64,000 nucleotides of DNA, taken from NCBI RefSeq assembly GCF_900086595.1, contig NZ_LT575472.1, forward strand, positions 1,943,971 through 2,007,970. The letters run 5' to 3'. The notes beneath the pieces are model-generated. The model saw nothing but the letters and a program-made list of their open reading frames with translations, searched no databases and was not told the origin of the DNA. This document shows, piece by piece, positions 53,635 through 62,990 of this stretch. This DNA comes from Clostridium nigeriense. Its GTDB lineage: Bacteria; Bacillota; Clostridia; Clostridiales; Clostridiaceae. The translations under genes were made by a program, and so were the position numbers. Every line of letters starts with the position of its first letter. The stretch's first letter is position 1.

Positions 53635-55992
53635 ATGGAAAAGAGAACTCTTAAAATATTAGAATTTAATAAAATAAAAGAAAAAATTAAGGAATATGCT
53701 ATTACTAAAGGTGGTAAGGAGCTAATTGATAAATTAGAACCATATGACACGATATTTGAAGTGAAAAATAAATTAAAAGAAACAGAAGAAGCATTAAATT
53801 TACTAATAACAAAAGGAAATCCACCCTTCGAGGGATTACATGATGTTAAAGATGGAGTGGAAAGAGCTAAAAAAGGTGGGGTATTATCAGCGGGGCAACT
53901 ACTTAAAATTGGGGGAATGCTTAAATGTTCTAGAAGATTTAAGGATTATATATCAAGAAGAGATGATGAAACAGCACATATTGTTTTAGAAGATTTAGCT
54001 TATATTTTAACTCCAGTAAAATCTTTAGAAGAAATTATTGAAATATCAATAATTTCTGAGGAAGAAATAAGTGATAGGGCAAGTAATACTTTAAGTTCTA
54101 TAAGAAGAAGCTTAAAGGAAAAGAACTCTTCGGTAAGAGATAAAATAAATTCAATAGTTAGATCAAATGCAAAGTATTTACAAGATGCACTGTATACAAT
54201 GAGAGGGGATAGGTATGTTTTACCTGTTAAAGCAGAACATAAATCCTCAGTTCCAGGGTTAGTTCATGATCAAAGTTCAACTGGTGCAACTCTTTTTATT
54301 GAACCTATAAGTTTAGTTAATTTAAACAATGAAATAAAAGAGTTAAAGCTTAAAGAAAAAGCAGAAATAGAAAAAATACTTATGGATCTATCTAATAGAG
54401 TATATGAAGTAATAGATACGGTTGAAAGTAACTATAAGATTCTTACTGAATTAGATTTCATCTTTGCTAAGGGAAAATACGGATCAAGTTTAAATGGTAT
54501 TTGTCCTGAGGTTAATGAAGATAAAAGCTTTGATATAATCCAAGGTAGGCATCCACTTATTGATGCTAGTTTTGTAGTACCATCAGACGTATATCTTGGA
54601 AAAGAATTTAATACTTTGATGATTACTGGTCCTAATACTGGTGGTAAAACTGTTACTTTAAAAACAGTTGGATTACTACATTTAATGGCATTAAGTGGCT
54701 TATTAATTCCTGCAAAAGATAATTCAAGTATTAGCTTTTTTACTAATATTTTTGCTGATATAGGAGATGAGCAAAGTATAGAACAATCCTTATCAACTTT
54801 TTCATCTCATATGACTAATATTGTTAAAATAATGGAAAAGGCCGATAATAATTCCTTAGTGCTATTTGATGAAATTGGTTCAGGTACTGATCCAGTTGAG
54901 GGAGCAGCTCTTGCAGTAGCAATACTTGAAACTTTAAGGGAGCAAGGAGCAAGAATAATTGCAACTACTCACTATAGTGAGTTAAAGGGATATGCGCTTA
55001 GAACAACTGGAATTGAAAATGCTTCTGTAGAGTTTGATGTAGAAACCTTAAAACCAACATATAGATTATTAATAGGTGTCCCTGGAAAATCTAATGCTTT
55101 TGAAATATCTAAGAGGCTGGGATTAAAAGATGCTGTAATAATTAAAGCAAAAGAAAATATAGCTTCAGAAAATCTAAAATTCGAAGATTTAATTAGGGAT
55201 TTACAAGAAAAGAGTATATTAGCTAATAGAGATGCTAGAGAAGCTAAAAAAATAAAAATAGAAGCAGAAGAATTAAAGAAGAAATATGATGAAAAGCTTA
55301 AGAGATTAGATGAAATAAGAGACAAAGCTTATGGTGAAGCAAGAAGAGAAGCGAGAGATATAATTTCAAAAGCAAAAGATGAAGCTGATGAAATTCTTAA
55401 AGCAATGAGAGAACTTGAAAAATTAGGAATTGAACAAGGTGGAAGAGCAAGATTAGAGGAAGAAAGAAAAAAACTAAAGGATAGTTTAGAGCAAAAAGAA
55501 GCTTCAATTTATAAGGAAAGGGAAAATAATGGCGAAATAATAGAGAAGGTAACTTTAGGAATGGATGCTTATTTACCTTCTTTAAATCAAAATGTTATTA
55601 TAATTTCTATGCCAGATTCAAGAGGTGAAGTTCAAGTTGAAGCAGGTATTATGAAAATAAACGTTAAACTTAAAGATTTAAGAAAATTAAATAATAAAAC
55701 AACAAAAAAAGAAAAGAAAAAGAGAGAATTAAATTTAAACTTAAAATCTATAGATAGTAGAATAGACTTAAGAGGGATGGATTCGGAAGAAGCTTGCTAT
55801 AAAGTAGACAAATATTTAGACGAGGCATATATGGCAAACTTGGGAGAAGTTACTATAGTGCATGGCAAAGGAACGGGAGTTCTTAGAAAAGCAATTAACG
55901 ATATGTTAAAAAGACATCCACATGTAAAAAGCTATAGACTTGGTGCATATGGTGAAGGTGGAGATGGTGTTACTATAGCAATATTAAAATAA
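53635..55992 (+). CDS. mutS2: MutS2 endonuclease / recombination suppressor
   Basis: The 785-residue protein has the MutS2 core clamp, then the ATPase with Walker A ITGPNTGGKTVTLKT near 326-340 and LVLFDEIGSGTDPVEG near 407-422. A coiled-coil region follows near 515-630, and a C-terminal Smr nuclease domain (IDLRGMDSEEA near 705, VHGKGTGVLRKAI near 743-755). It lacks the mismatch-recognition domain I of MutS. It acts on branched DNA and stalled ribosomes in relatives. AGAGAGGTG precedes ATG 53635. Confidence 0.94.
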   Translation: MEKRTLKILEFNKIKEKIKEYAITKGGKELIDKLEPYDTIFEVKNKLKETEEALNLLITKGNPPFEGLHDVKDGVERAKKGGVLSAGQLLKIGGMLKCSRRFKDYISRRDDETAHIVLEDLAYILTPVKSLEEIIEISIISEEEISDRASNTLSSIRRSLKEKNSSVRDKINSIVRSNAKYLQDALYTMRGDRYVLPVKAEHKSSVPGLVHDQSSTGATLFIEPISLVNLNNEIKELKLKEKAEIEKILMDLSNRVYEVIDTVESNYKILTELDFIFAKGKYGSSLNGICPEVNEDKSFDIIQGRHPLIDASFVVPSDVYLGKEFNTLMITGPNTGGKTVTLKTVGLLHLMALSGLLIPAKDNSSISFFTNIFADIGDEQSIEQSLSTFSSHMTNIVKIMEKADNNSLVLFDEIGSGTDPVEGAALAVAILETLREQGARIIATTHYSELKGYALRTTGIENASVEFDVETLKPTYRLLIGVPGKSNAFEISKRLGLKDAVIIKAKENIASENLKFEDLIRDLQEKSILANRDAREAKKIKIEAEELKKKYDEKLKRLDEIRDKAYGEARREARDIISKAKDEADEILKAMRELEKLGIEQGGRARLEEERKKLKDSLEQKEASIYKERENNGEIIEKVTLGMDAYLPSLNQNVIIISMPDSRGEVQVEAGIMKINVKLKDLRKLNNKTTKKEKKKRELNLNLKSIDSRIDLRGMDSEEACYKVDKYLDEAYMANLGEVTIVHGKGTGVLRKAINDMLKRHPHVKSYRLGAYGEGGDGVTIAILK

Positions 55993-56012
55993 TATTAAAA
56001 TAATATTAAGAT

Positions 56013-56043
56013 AAAGAGACTCGTTTTTAAGAGTCTCTTTTTA
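56013..56043 (+). terminator. Terminator after mutS2
   Basis: A perfect 10-bp stem AAAGAGACTC (56013-56022) / GAGTCTCTTT (56031-56040). Confidence 0.85.
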
Positions 56044-56076
56044 TGATATAATTGTATAAGGAAAAGAGGTGCTGGT

Positions 56077-56526
56077 ATGTATCTAATAAGTAGTTGCTTA
56101 TGTGGTGTTAATTGTAAATATAATGGTGGTAATAATTTGAATGAAAGATGTTTAGAACTTTTTAATGAAGGTAAGGCTATATTGATTTGTCCAGAAGAAC
56201 TAGGAGGCCTTTCAACACCTAGATTACCGGCAGAAATAAAAGGTACAGCTAGGGATGTCATAAATAATGAAGGTAAAGTAATTACGAAAGATAATATGGA
56301 TATTACTGAAGCTTTTTTAAAGGGAGCACATGAAACTTTACATATAGCAATATTAAGTAATGCAAAAAAAGCAATATTAAAAGAGGGAAGTCCTTCTTGT
56401 GGCGTAAATTTTGTATATGATGGTAGTTTTACAGGAAGAAAAATAAATGGTAAAGGTATTACAACTACTATTTTAGAGGAAAATGGAATAGAGGTTGTAA
56501 GCGAAGTTAACTTTGGAGGAAAATAG
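56077..56526 (+). CDS. DUF523 family protein
   Basis: The 149-residue protein has the cysteine-rich signature SSCLCGVNCKYNGG near 5-18, the CPEELGGLSTPR motif near 45-56 and LKEGSPSCGV near 102-111. Repeated Cys, Glu-Glu and S-P-S-C-G motifs are standard in DUF523, where a metal or Fe-S role is suspected but unproven. It lies between mutS2 and a charged protein whose start codon adjoins its stop. Confidence 0.85.
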   Translation: MYLISSCLCGVNCKYNGGNNLNERCLELFNEGKAILICPEELGGLSTPRLPAEIKGTARDVINNEGKVITKDNMDITEAFLKGAHETLHIAILSNAKKAILKEGSPSCGVNFVYDGSFTGRKINGKGITTTILEENGIEVVSEVNFGGK

Positions 56527-56527
56527 A

Positions 56528-57553
56528 ATGGGGATTTTTAATTTTTTTAAGAGAATAAAAGATAAAAATAATAATTATTATGATGAATTTGATGAAGAAA
56601 ATTATGATGAAGATATAGAAGATACAGAAAATAAAAAAAATGAAGATATTGAATTAAACTTCAAAGTAGAAGAAAAGGAAATAGTAGAAGAAAATGAAGA
56701 AATTAAGGAAGAAGTTAAGTTAACTAAAGAAGAGGTAGATGAATTAATATCTAATGAAATACTAAGAATTATAGATTTATATGATGATTTTAATGATGTG
56801 AAATTAGCTGCAAGAGAAGCAGCAATAAAGATAGGAAAAGAAAACTTAATGGAAATTCCAAAGTTTTTAAATGGTAAAATTCATAGGCCTACAAAATATA
56901 TTAATAAATATATGGATGATAGCTATTGGTCAGTAGTCGTTGAAAATTCTATATTAATGATTATATATAGCTATGGTGAAGATGCAATAGATGCTTTACA
57001 AAGAATTTCACAAAAGAACTCTAATCTAAATTTAAAAGCAACTAATTTATTATGTAAGTTGGCTAGTGAAGGAGTGGAAACTGATAAAATAATAACTTGG
57101 ATTATGAACAATTTAATTGCCTTTAACGATGAAAATAAAATTAAAATATTAGGTTTTATGTCTCAAATAAAGAATAATAATCAAGTTATTGGTTTAATAC
57201 AACATTTTTATAAATCCTTTGCTAAAAATGGAGAAATAGAATTTGCTTATAGAACTTTAAATCATCTTATAAATGCAGCTGAAAGGTTCACTAAGGGGCA
57301 TTTAAAATTTCTAAAAGAAATAGCTATGAATAAAGGAACAATTAATTTAGAAGAAATTATGACTTTAGAAGATGGAGATGAAAAGATAATAAGTTCTTGT
57401 AAAATAGAAGAAAATCTAAGTATAGAGGCAGCTATAACTTATTATACATTGGATAAAAATGATGATGATATAAATAGTAAGCTTTATTACCTAAGTGAAT
57501 ATTCATTAGATAAAAAGCTAAGAGAAAATCTTAAGCTACTTCTTAATGAATAA
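56528..57553 (+). CDS. Hypothetical protein with acidic linker and HEAT-like helical repeats
   Basis: The product (341 aa) opens with GIFNFFKRIKD, an amphipathic basic N-terminus, then a very acidic low-complexity stretch of about 55 residues (repeats of E, D, N). The rest is all-helical, with repeat-like units such as DVKLAAREAAIKIGKENLMEIP and DAIDALQRISQKNSNLNLKATNLLCKLA, like HEAT repeats. ATG 56528 has GGAGG upstream; TTG 56513 is inside the previous gene. No function can be assigned. Confidence 0.6.
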   Translation: MGIFNFFKRIKDKNNNYYDEFDEENYDEDIEDTENKKNEDIELNFKVEEKEIVEENEEIKEEVKLTKEEVDELISNEILRIIDLYDDFNDVKLAAREAAIKIGKENLMEIPKFLNGKIHRPTKYINKYMDDSYWSVVVENSILMIIYSYGEDAIDALQRISQKNSNLNLKATNLLCKLASEGVETDKIITWIMNNLIAFNDENKIKILGFMSQIKNNNQVIGLIQHFYKSFAKNGEIEFAYRTLNHLINAAERFTKGHLKFLKEIAMNKGTINLEEIMTLEDGDEKIISSCKIEENLSIEAAITYYTLDKNDDDINSKLYYLSEYSLDKKLRENLKLLLNE

Positions 57554-57605
57554 GTATTTAATAAGTTTAGTATTAAAGCATATTGTAATGGAGGTTAGTT
57601 AAAAT

Positions 57606-58724
57606 TTGAATAAAAAAATAAATAGTCATAAAAAGAAATTCAAGTTTATAAGAATAGTATTATTTTTATTTGTTCTTTGGATAGTTTTATATATACCTAT
57701 AAAAGTTAAACATTTTACTTTAATAAGAAGTGAAGTAAAAGCAGGAGAAAGATTTAATGAAAATTTAGAAACTATTCAATACTTTAAAAATATGAAAATT
57801 AGTTACAGTAATTTATATGGAGATGAAGAGAAATTAGCTGAAATAAAAACTTTAATTGACACCATTGAAAGTAAATTAAGTAGTGAAGTAACAAATGAAG
57901 TTGAAAATTTAATTTTAGAGTTAAAATCTAAGGTAAATGATTTAAGTGCTTCTAATGAAAGAGAATTAGAAGAATATTTTAATAGTATAACTGAAGGCAG
58001 TATAAAGAATTTTAATGAGGATGAATCAAATGAAGTAAATAGGCTTATTAATGAGTATAATAGTTTATTTTCTGAAAAAAAATATAACTTAGCAAAAGAA
58101 AAACTAGATGATTTAAATCAATATATAACAGATACTAAGAAAGTGGCAAATAAAAGAAAAATAAATGAAACTTATGAAGAAAAGTCAAATGAAGATGCAA
58201 GTTTAAGAGAACCTAAATATATAAATGGCATATTAATAGTAAATAAAGAATTTGGACTTCCAGATACTTTTGCTCCAGGAGAAAGTACTGAAGCAAGAGA
58301 AGCTTTTGAAAGAATGAAATCAGATGCAGCAAAGGAAGGAATATATTTAAATGCATTTTCAACATATAGAAATTATTGGAGCCAAGATAGACTTTATTGG
58401 AACTATGTATCAAATTATGGACAAGATCCAACAGATACATTTTCAGCTAAAGCAGGATTTAGTGAACATCAAACAGGACTTGCTTTTGATATAGGTGGAG
58501 TTGATAGATCCTTATGGGCAGAAGAAGATTTTAAATATACTGCTGAAGCAGAGTGGCTTAAAAATAACTGTACAAAATATGGATTTATATTAAGATATCC
58601 TGAAGGTAAGGAATGGATTACAGGATATATGCATGAATCTTGGCACTTTAGATATATAGGTGTTAAAGATAGTAAGAACTTTGAGAACAGTGATTTAACT
58701 TTAGAGGAATATTTAGGATTATAA
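57606..58724 (+). CDS. D-alanyl-D-alanine carboxypeptidase (M15B, VanY-like), membrane-anchored
   Basis: The 372-residue protein begins with a basic cytoplasmic end and a hydrophobic anchor (FIRIVLFLFVLWIVLYIPI near 14-32). A charged helical stretch follows to about 205. The catalytic M15B domain follows, with the zinc motif SEHQTGLAFDIGG near 287-299 and ESWHFRYIG near 344-352 holding the second His. It trims cell-wall stem peptides outside the membrane. TTG 57606 has GGAGGTTAG upstream. Confidence 0.85.
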   Translation: MNKKINSHKKKFKFIRIVLFLFVLWIVLYIPIKVKHFTLIRSEVKAGERFNENLETIQYFKNMKISYSNLYGDEEKLAEIKTLIDTIESKLSSEVTNEVENLILELKSKVNDLSASNERELEEYFNSITEGSIKNFNEDESNEVNRLINEYNSLFSEKKYNLAKEKLDDLNQYITDTKKVANKRKINETYEEKSNEDASLREPKYINGILIVNKEFGLPDTFAPGESTEAREAFERMKSDAAKEGIYLNAFSTYRNYWSQDRLYWNYVSNYGQDPTDTFSAKAGFSEHQTGLAFDIGGVDRSLWAEEDFKYTAEAEWLKNNCTKYGFILRYPEGKEWITGYMHESWHFRYIGVKDSKNFENSDLTLEEYLGL

Positions 58725-58725
58725 A

Positions 58726-58756
58726 AATGAAGCTGTATTAACAGCTTCATTTTTAT
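58726..58756. terminator. Bidirectional terminator between vanY-like and decarboxylase genes
   Basis: An 11-bp stem AATGAAGCTGT (58726-58736) / ACAGCTTCATT (58741-58751) with flanking A and T runs serves both convergent genes. Confidence 0.8.
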
Positions 58757-60216
58757 TTTTTAACTATTTTTATATTTTCTACAGTGGAATCTTCAGTTCC
58801 TTGTACGTATAAATTTGCCCTTTTTAAATCATAAACATAATCTACAACTTCTTTAGTTATTATTTCTCCAGGACAAAGCACTGGTATTCCAGGTGGATAA
58901 GCAAGTAAAAATTCTCCTGAAATTTCTCCTATACTTTCTTTTAGCGGAATAGACACCTTATCATTATAAAAAGCTTCTCTTGGCTCTAATATCTTTTTAG
59001 GGATATTAGGAATATCTAAAAAGTCCGGTACAGGATTTCGTTTTCCATAGAATTCTTCTGATATTTCTTTAAGAGCAGAAATTAATTTATCCATTCCTTC
59101 TTTTGTATCACCAAAAGAACCAACTGCAAGTACATTATAGAAGTCTGAAAGTTCCATTTGTATATGATATTTATCAGCTAAGATCATGTCTAGTTCAAAT
59201 CCTGTAATTCCTAGTTCTTTTGATGAAATAGTAAGTTTTGTAGGATCAAATGAATAAGATCCTGGTTTTCCTAAAACTTCTTCACCAAAGCAATAGAAAC
59301 CTGGTATTTTATTTATTTCATTTCTAGTGTACTTACATAACTCGATAGTATCATTTAATAGTTTTTCACCTTCTAAAGCAATTTGTCTTCTTGCACAATC
59401 TAATGAAGCCATTAATATATAAGATGGTGAAGTTGTATGTAAAAGATTTAATATTTGTTGAACTCTTTTAGGACTAACATATTTGCTTTTAACATGTAGT
59501 AATGAACCTTGTGTTAAAGATCCAATTATTTTATGTGTGCTTTGAGCACATATATCAGCACCAGCTTCTAAAGCAGACATTGGAAGCTTCCCTGAAAAAG
59601 CTAAATGAGGGCCATGGGCTTCATCTACAATTAAAGGTATGTTATAGCTATGCACTATATCTGCAATTTTTTTTATGTCTGTTGCAACTCCGTAATAAGT
59701 AGGATTTATTATTAATACTGCTTTAGCGTCTGGATTTTCTTTTAATGTTTTAGCAACTGTATCAGGAGTAACTCCATGAGCTATTCCAAGTTTTTTATCA
59801 ATTTCAGGTTCCATAAATATTGGTTTTGCACCACTTAAAATTATCCCAGATGTAACAGATTTATGAACATTTCTTGGGACAATAATTTTATCTCCATCAT
59901 TAACTACTGAAAGTATCATAGCTTGTATTGCTCCAGATGTTCCGTGGATTGAGAAAAATGAAGCATCAGAACCATAAGCATCTGAAGCTAATTCTTGGGC
60001 CGCTTTTATTGGTCCAGTTGGGTGATGTAAGCTATCTACTAATTTAAATACCGTAACATCTATTTTAAATGGATTATCTCCTATAAATTCTTTAAATTCT
60101 TTATCAATACCAACTCCTTTTTTATGCCCAGGTACATGAAAAGGTAATGTTTCCCTATTCACATATTCCATTAAAGCGTTAAATAGTGGAGTTTCGTTTT
60201 GATTCATTTTATACAC
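58753..60216 (-). CDS. Orn/Lys/Arg decarboxylase family PLP enzyme
   Basis: The 487-residue protein has the group signature FHVPGHKKGVGID near 22-34, then SFFSIHGTSGAIQA near 88-101. The PLP lysine is in CAQSTHKIIGSLTQGS near 222-237 and the C-terminal domain has LLAYPPGIPVLCPGE near 446-460. Lengths near 480-490 fit the short, biosynthetic-type arginine (SpeA) or lysine decarboxylases of Firmicutes. GTG 60216 has GAGGGTG upstream. The exact amino acid is not decided by sequence alone; agmatine or cadaverine production is expected. Confidence 0.85.
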   Translation of the reverse strand: MYKMNQNETPLFNALMEYVNRETLPFHVPGHKKGVGIDKEFKEFIGDNPFKIDVTVFKLVDSLHHPTGPIKAAQELASDAYGSDASFFSIHGTSGAIQAMILSVVNDGDKIIVPRNVHKSVTSGIILSGAKPIFMEPEIDKKLGIAHGVTPDTVAKTLKENPDAKAVLIINPTYYGVATDIKKIADIVHSYNIPLIVDEAHGPHLAFSGKLPMSALEAGADICAQSTHKIIGSLTQGSLLHVKSKYVSPKRVQQILNLLHTTSPSYILMASLDCARRQIALEGEKLLNDTIELCKYTRNEINKIPGFYCFGEEVLGKPGSYSFDPTKLTISSKELGITGFELDMILADKYHIQMELSDFYNVLAVGSFGDTKEGMDKLISALKEISEEFYGKRNPVPDFLDIPNIPKKILEPREAFYNDKVSIPLKESIGEISGEFLLAYPPGIPVLCPGEIITKEVVDYVYDLKRANLYVQGTEDSTVENIKIVKK

Positions 60217-60409
60217 TCAAAGCACCCTCTTTCTTTAGAATATTATTGGTTATTTTAAAAGTTTTATACAAACATAAATATTATATTTTAATAATAAAAA
60301 CTATGCAATATAATCCTTAAATTTATTTAAAATTAGTAAATTTTGAATAGAAAATAGTAATTATGCTAACAATATTTGAAGAGAAAGTATATTATAGGAG
60401 GAGTTATGC

Positions 60410-61009
60410 GTGAATAGTTTAAATTTAAATAAGAGGGATACTAGTGTACCTAATAATGCAAAAAAATTAAGAAAAAATGGTAAGGTACCTGGAGTGCTTT
60501 ATGGGAAAAAAATTAATGAATTTCTATTTGAAGTTGGAGAATTAGAATTATGTAGAGAAATATCTCAAAATGGTCAACATGGGATAGTTAATTTAGATTT
60601 AAATGGAGAAAGCTATCAAGCCCTTATAAAAGATGTTCAAAGAGATCCAGTAACTCATAAAATTATTCATTTAGATTTAGAAGAATTAGATCATAATGAA
60701 AAAATTATATCTACTGTTCCTATTTATTTTGAAGGTGAAAAACTTTTAAATAAGAATGGAATGGTACTTCAAAAAGAAAAGGACTCAATTAAAGTTGAAT
60801 GTAAGGCTGATAAACTACCTAAATATATTAAAATAAATATTAACGGAAGTAATAATGGATATGTTTATAGAGCTGGTGATTTAGAAATAGCTTCTGAATT
60901 ATCTATAATTGATGATTTGAATACTGTCATAGCATCAGTAACCTATGAAAGAAAAACTGTAAGTGATGATATGGAATTAGCAGAAGAATTAAGCGAAAAC
61001 AACAAATAA
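60410..61009 (+). CDS. 50S ribosomal protein L25 / general stress protein Ctc
   Basis: The 199-residue product has the N-terminal L25 domain (LRKNGKVPGVLYGKK near 22-36) and the C-terminal TL5 extension (VQRDPVTHKIIHLDLEEL near 82-99, then DDLNTVIASVTY). It binds 5S rRNA. GTG 60410 is used: the ATG at 60406 meets a stop after three codons, and GGAGGAG lies 6 bases upstream. It is a single gene with its own terminator. Confidence 0.92.
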   Translation: MNSLNLNKRDTSVPNNAKKLRKNGKVPGVLYGKKINEFLFEVGELELCREISQNGQHGIVNLDLNGESYQALIKDVQRDPVTHKIIHLDLEELDHNEKIISTVPIYFEGEKLLNKNGMVLQKEKDSIKVECKADKLPKYIKININGSNNGYVYRAGDLEIASELSIIDDLNTVIASVTYERKTVSDDMELAEELSENNK

Positions 61010-61018
61010 CATAGTTAA

Positions 61019-61060
61019 AAATGTAAGGAGATACAATATTTGTTCTCTTTACATTTTTTT
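61019..61060 (+). terminator. Terminator after the L25 gene
   Basis: AAATGTAA and GGAGA on one side pair with TCTC and TTACATTT on the other around a 14-base loop, followed by a T run. Confidence 0.7.
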
Positions 61061-61122
61061 ATTCCAAAAACAACTTATTTAGTGTATAATATTACCTGAT
61101 TATTAAGTTTGGGAGGTATAAG

Positions 61123-62850
61123 ATGTTATATAAGGAAAAATATAATGATTGGTTATTATCTGAAATTATTGATGATAAAATGAAGGATGAATTGAGAAAT
61201 ATAGAAGATGAAAAAGAAATTGAAGATAGATTCTATAAAGAACTTGACTTTGGTACAGGTGGTCTTAGAGGTATAATTGGAGCTGGAAGCAATAGAATGA
61301 ACATTTATACAGTGTCAAAGGCAACTCAAGGTTTTGCTAATTACTTAAACAAAAGATTTAAAAATCCAGCTGTTGCTATTGCTTATGATTCAAGAAACAT
61401 GTCAAAGGAGTTTTCTAAAGCTGCAGCATTAACACTTTGTGCAAATAACATAAAAGTTTACTTGTATGATAGTTTAAGACCTACACCAATGCTTTCTTTT
61501 GCAGTTAGATATTTAAACTGTACTGGAGGTATTGTAGTAACAGCATCTCATAATCCTAAAGAATATAATGGTTATAAGGTTTATGATGAATTTGGTGGTC
61601 AAGTAACAGATGAAAAAGCAAATATTATAATTACTGAAGTTAATAATATTGATAACTTTGATATGATTAAATCTATTTCTGAAGAAGAAGCTATTAAAAA
61701 TAATTTATTAGTATATATTGGAGAAGATGTTGATAAGGCATATATAGAATCTGTAAAGTCCTTAACAATTAGAAAAGAGTTAGTAAATGAAAAGGCTAAA
61801 GATTTAAAGGTAATATATACACCTATTCATGGATCAGGAAACATGCCAGTAAGAAGGGTTTTAAAAGAACTTGGTTATACAGGAGTATCAGTAGTTAAGG
61901 AACAAGAATTACCAGATGGTAATTTTCCAACAGCTTCTTACCCAAATCCAGAGGAACCAGCTGTATTTAAGTTAGCATTAGATATGGCTAAGAAAGAAAA
62001 TCCAGATGTTATATTTGCAACTGATCCTGATTGCGACAGAATAGGAGTTGTTGTTAAGGATAGTGAAGGAGAATATAGAGTTTTAACAGGTAATCAAACA
62101 GGATTATTACTTACTGAATATATTTTAAACTCACTTAAGGAAGAAAATAAACTGCCTGAAAATGGAACAGTGATTAAAACTATAGTAACTTCAGATGGGG
62201 CTAAGAATATAGCAAGGGAGTATAATATAGAACTTATAGAAGTTTTAACTGGATTTAAATATATAGGTGAAAAAATTCAAGGATTTAAAGAAAATAATGA
62301 TAAGGCTTATCTTTTTGGATTTGAAGAAAGCTATGGATATTTAGCTGGAGATTTTGTAAGAGATAAAGATGCTGTAATTGCATCTATGCTAATTGCAGAA
62401 ATGACTTTATATTATAAGGAAAAAGGAAAGAGTCTTTATGATGGATTAATTGACTTATATGAAAAGTATGGATACTTTAAAGAAACTTTGGTTTCCTTTG
62501 AGTTAAAGGGTAAAGAAGGTGCAGAGAAAATAGCACAATGCATAGATTCTTTAAGGAATGAAAAGCTTGTAGAAATTAATGGTGATAAGGTATATACTAA
62601 GTATGACTATAAGTTAAGCTTAGAAGAAAACTTGATTAATGGAGATAAAAAAGAAATAAATCTTCCTAAATCAAACGTTCTTAAATTTGTTTTAGAAAAC
62701 GGTTATTGGTTTGTAGTTAGACCTTCTGGAACAGAGCCTAAAATGAAGGCCTATGTTGCGGTACAAGGAAATGGATTAAAGGATGCTGAGGAAAAACTAG
62801 AAAGTTTTAAATCAGAAGTAGTTAGCTTAATAAATGAGAAATTAAATTAA
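61123..62850 (+). CDS. Phosphoglucomutase / phosphomannomutase
   Basis: The 575-residue enzyme carries DFGTGGLRGIIGAG near 43-56, the catalytic phosphoserine loop TASHNPKEYNGYKVY near 140-154, the Mg loop ATDPDCDRIGV near 303-313, and the sugar-binding GFEESYGYLAG near 405-415. The ending VVRPSGTEPKMKAYVAV near 530-546 is the phosphate-binding site. It interconverts glucose-1- and glucose-6-phosphate for wall, exopolysaccharide and glycogen precursors. GGGAGG precedes ATG 61123. Confidence 0.93.
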   Translation: MLYKEKYNDWLLSEIIDDKMKDELRNIEDEKEIEDRFYKELDFGTGGLRGIIGAGSNRMNIYTVSKATQGFANYLNKRFKNPAVAIAYDSRNMSKEFSKAAALTLCANNIKVYLYDSLRPTPMLSFAVRYLNCTGGIVVTASHNPKEYNGYKVYDEFGGQVTDEKANIIITEVNNIDNFDMIKSISEEEAIKNNLLVYIGEDVDKAYIESVKSLTIRKELVNEKAKDLKVIYTPIHGSGNMPVRRVLKELGYTGVSVVKEQELPDGNFPTASYPNPEEPAVFKLALDMAKKENPDVIFATDPDCDRIGVVVKDSEGEYRVLTGNQTGLLLTEYILNSLKEENKLPENGTVIKTIVTSDGAKNIAREYNIELIEVLTGFKYIGEKIQGFKENNDKAYLFGFEESYGYLAGDFVRDKDAVIASMLIAEMTLYYKEKGKSLYDGLIDLYEKYGYFKETLVSFELKGKEGAEKIAQCIDSLRNEKLVEINGDKVYTKYDYKLSLEENLINGDKKEINLPKSNVLKFVLENGYWFVVRPSGTEPKMKAYVAVQGNGLKDAEEKLESFKSEVVSLINEKLN

Positions 62851-62863
62851 TATAATCATTATT

Positions 62864-62899
62864 AAAAGTGGAAGGTAATGTACCTATCCACTTTTTAAC
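62864..62899 (+). terminator. Terminator after the phosphoglucomutase gene
   Basis: AAAAGTGGA and AGGTA pair with TACCT and TCCACTTTT around ATG, with a single bulged A, then T bases. Confidence 0.85.
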
Positions 62900-62990
62900 T
62901 ATTATCAGAAATAAATAAAAAACGAGATTTGAAAGCTTTTTAAATATATAGTATTATTTATATTAAAGCTAAGATAAGGGAGGAGTATAT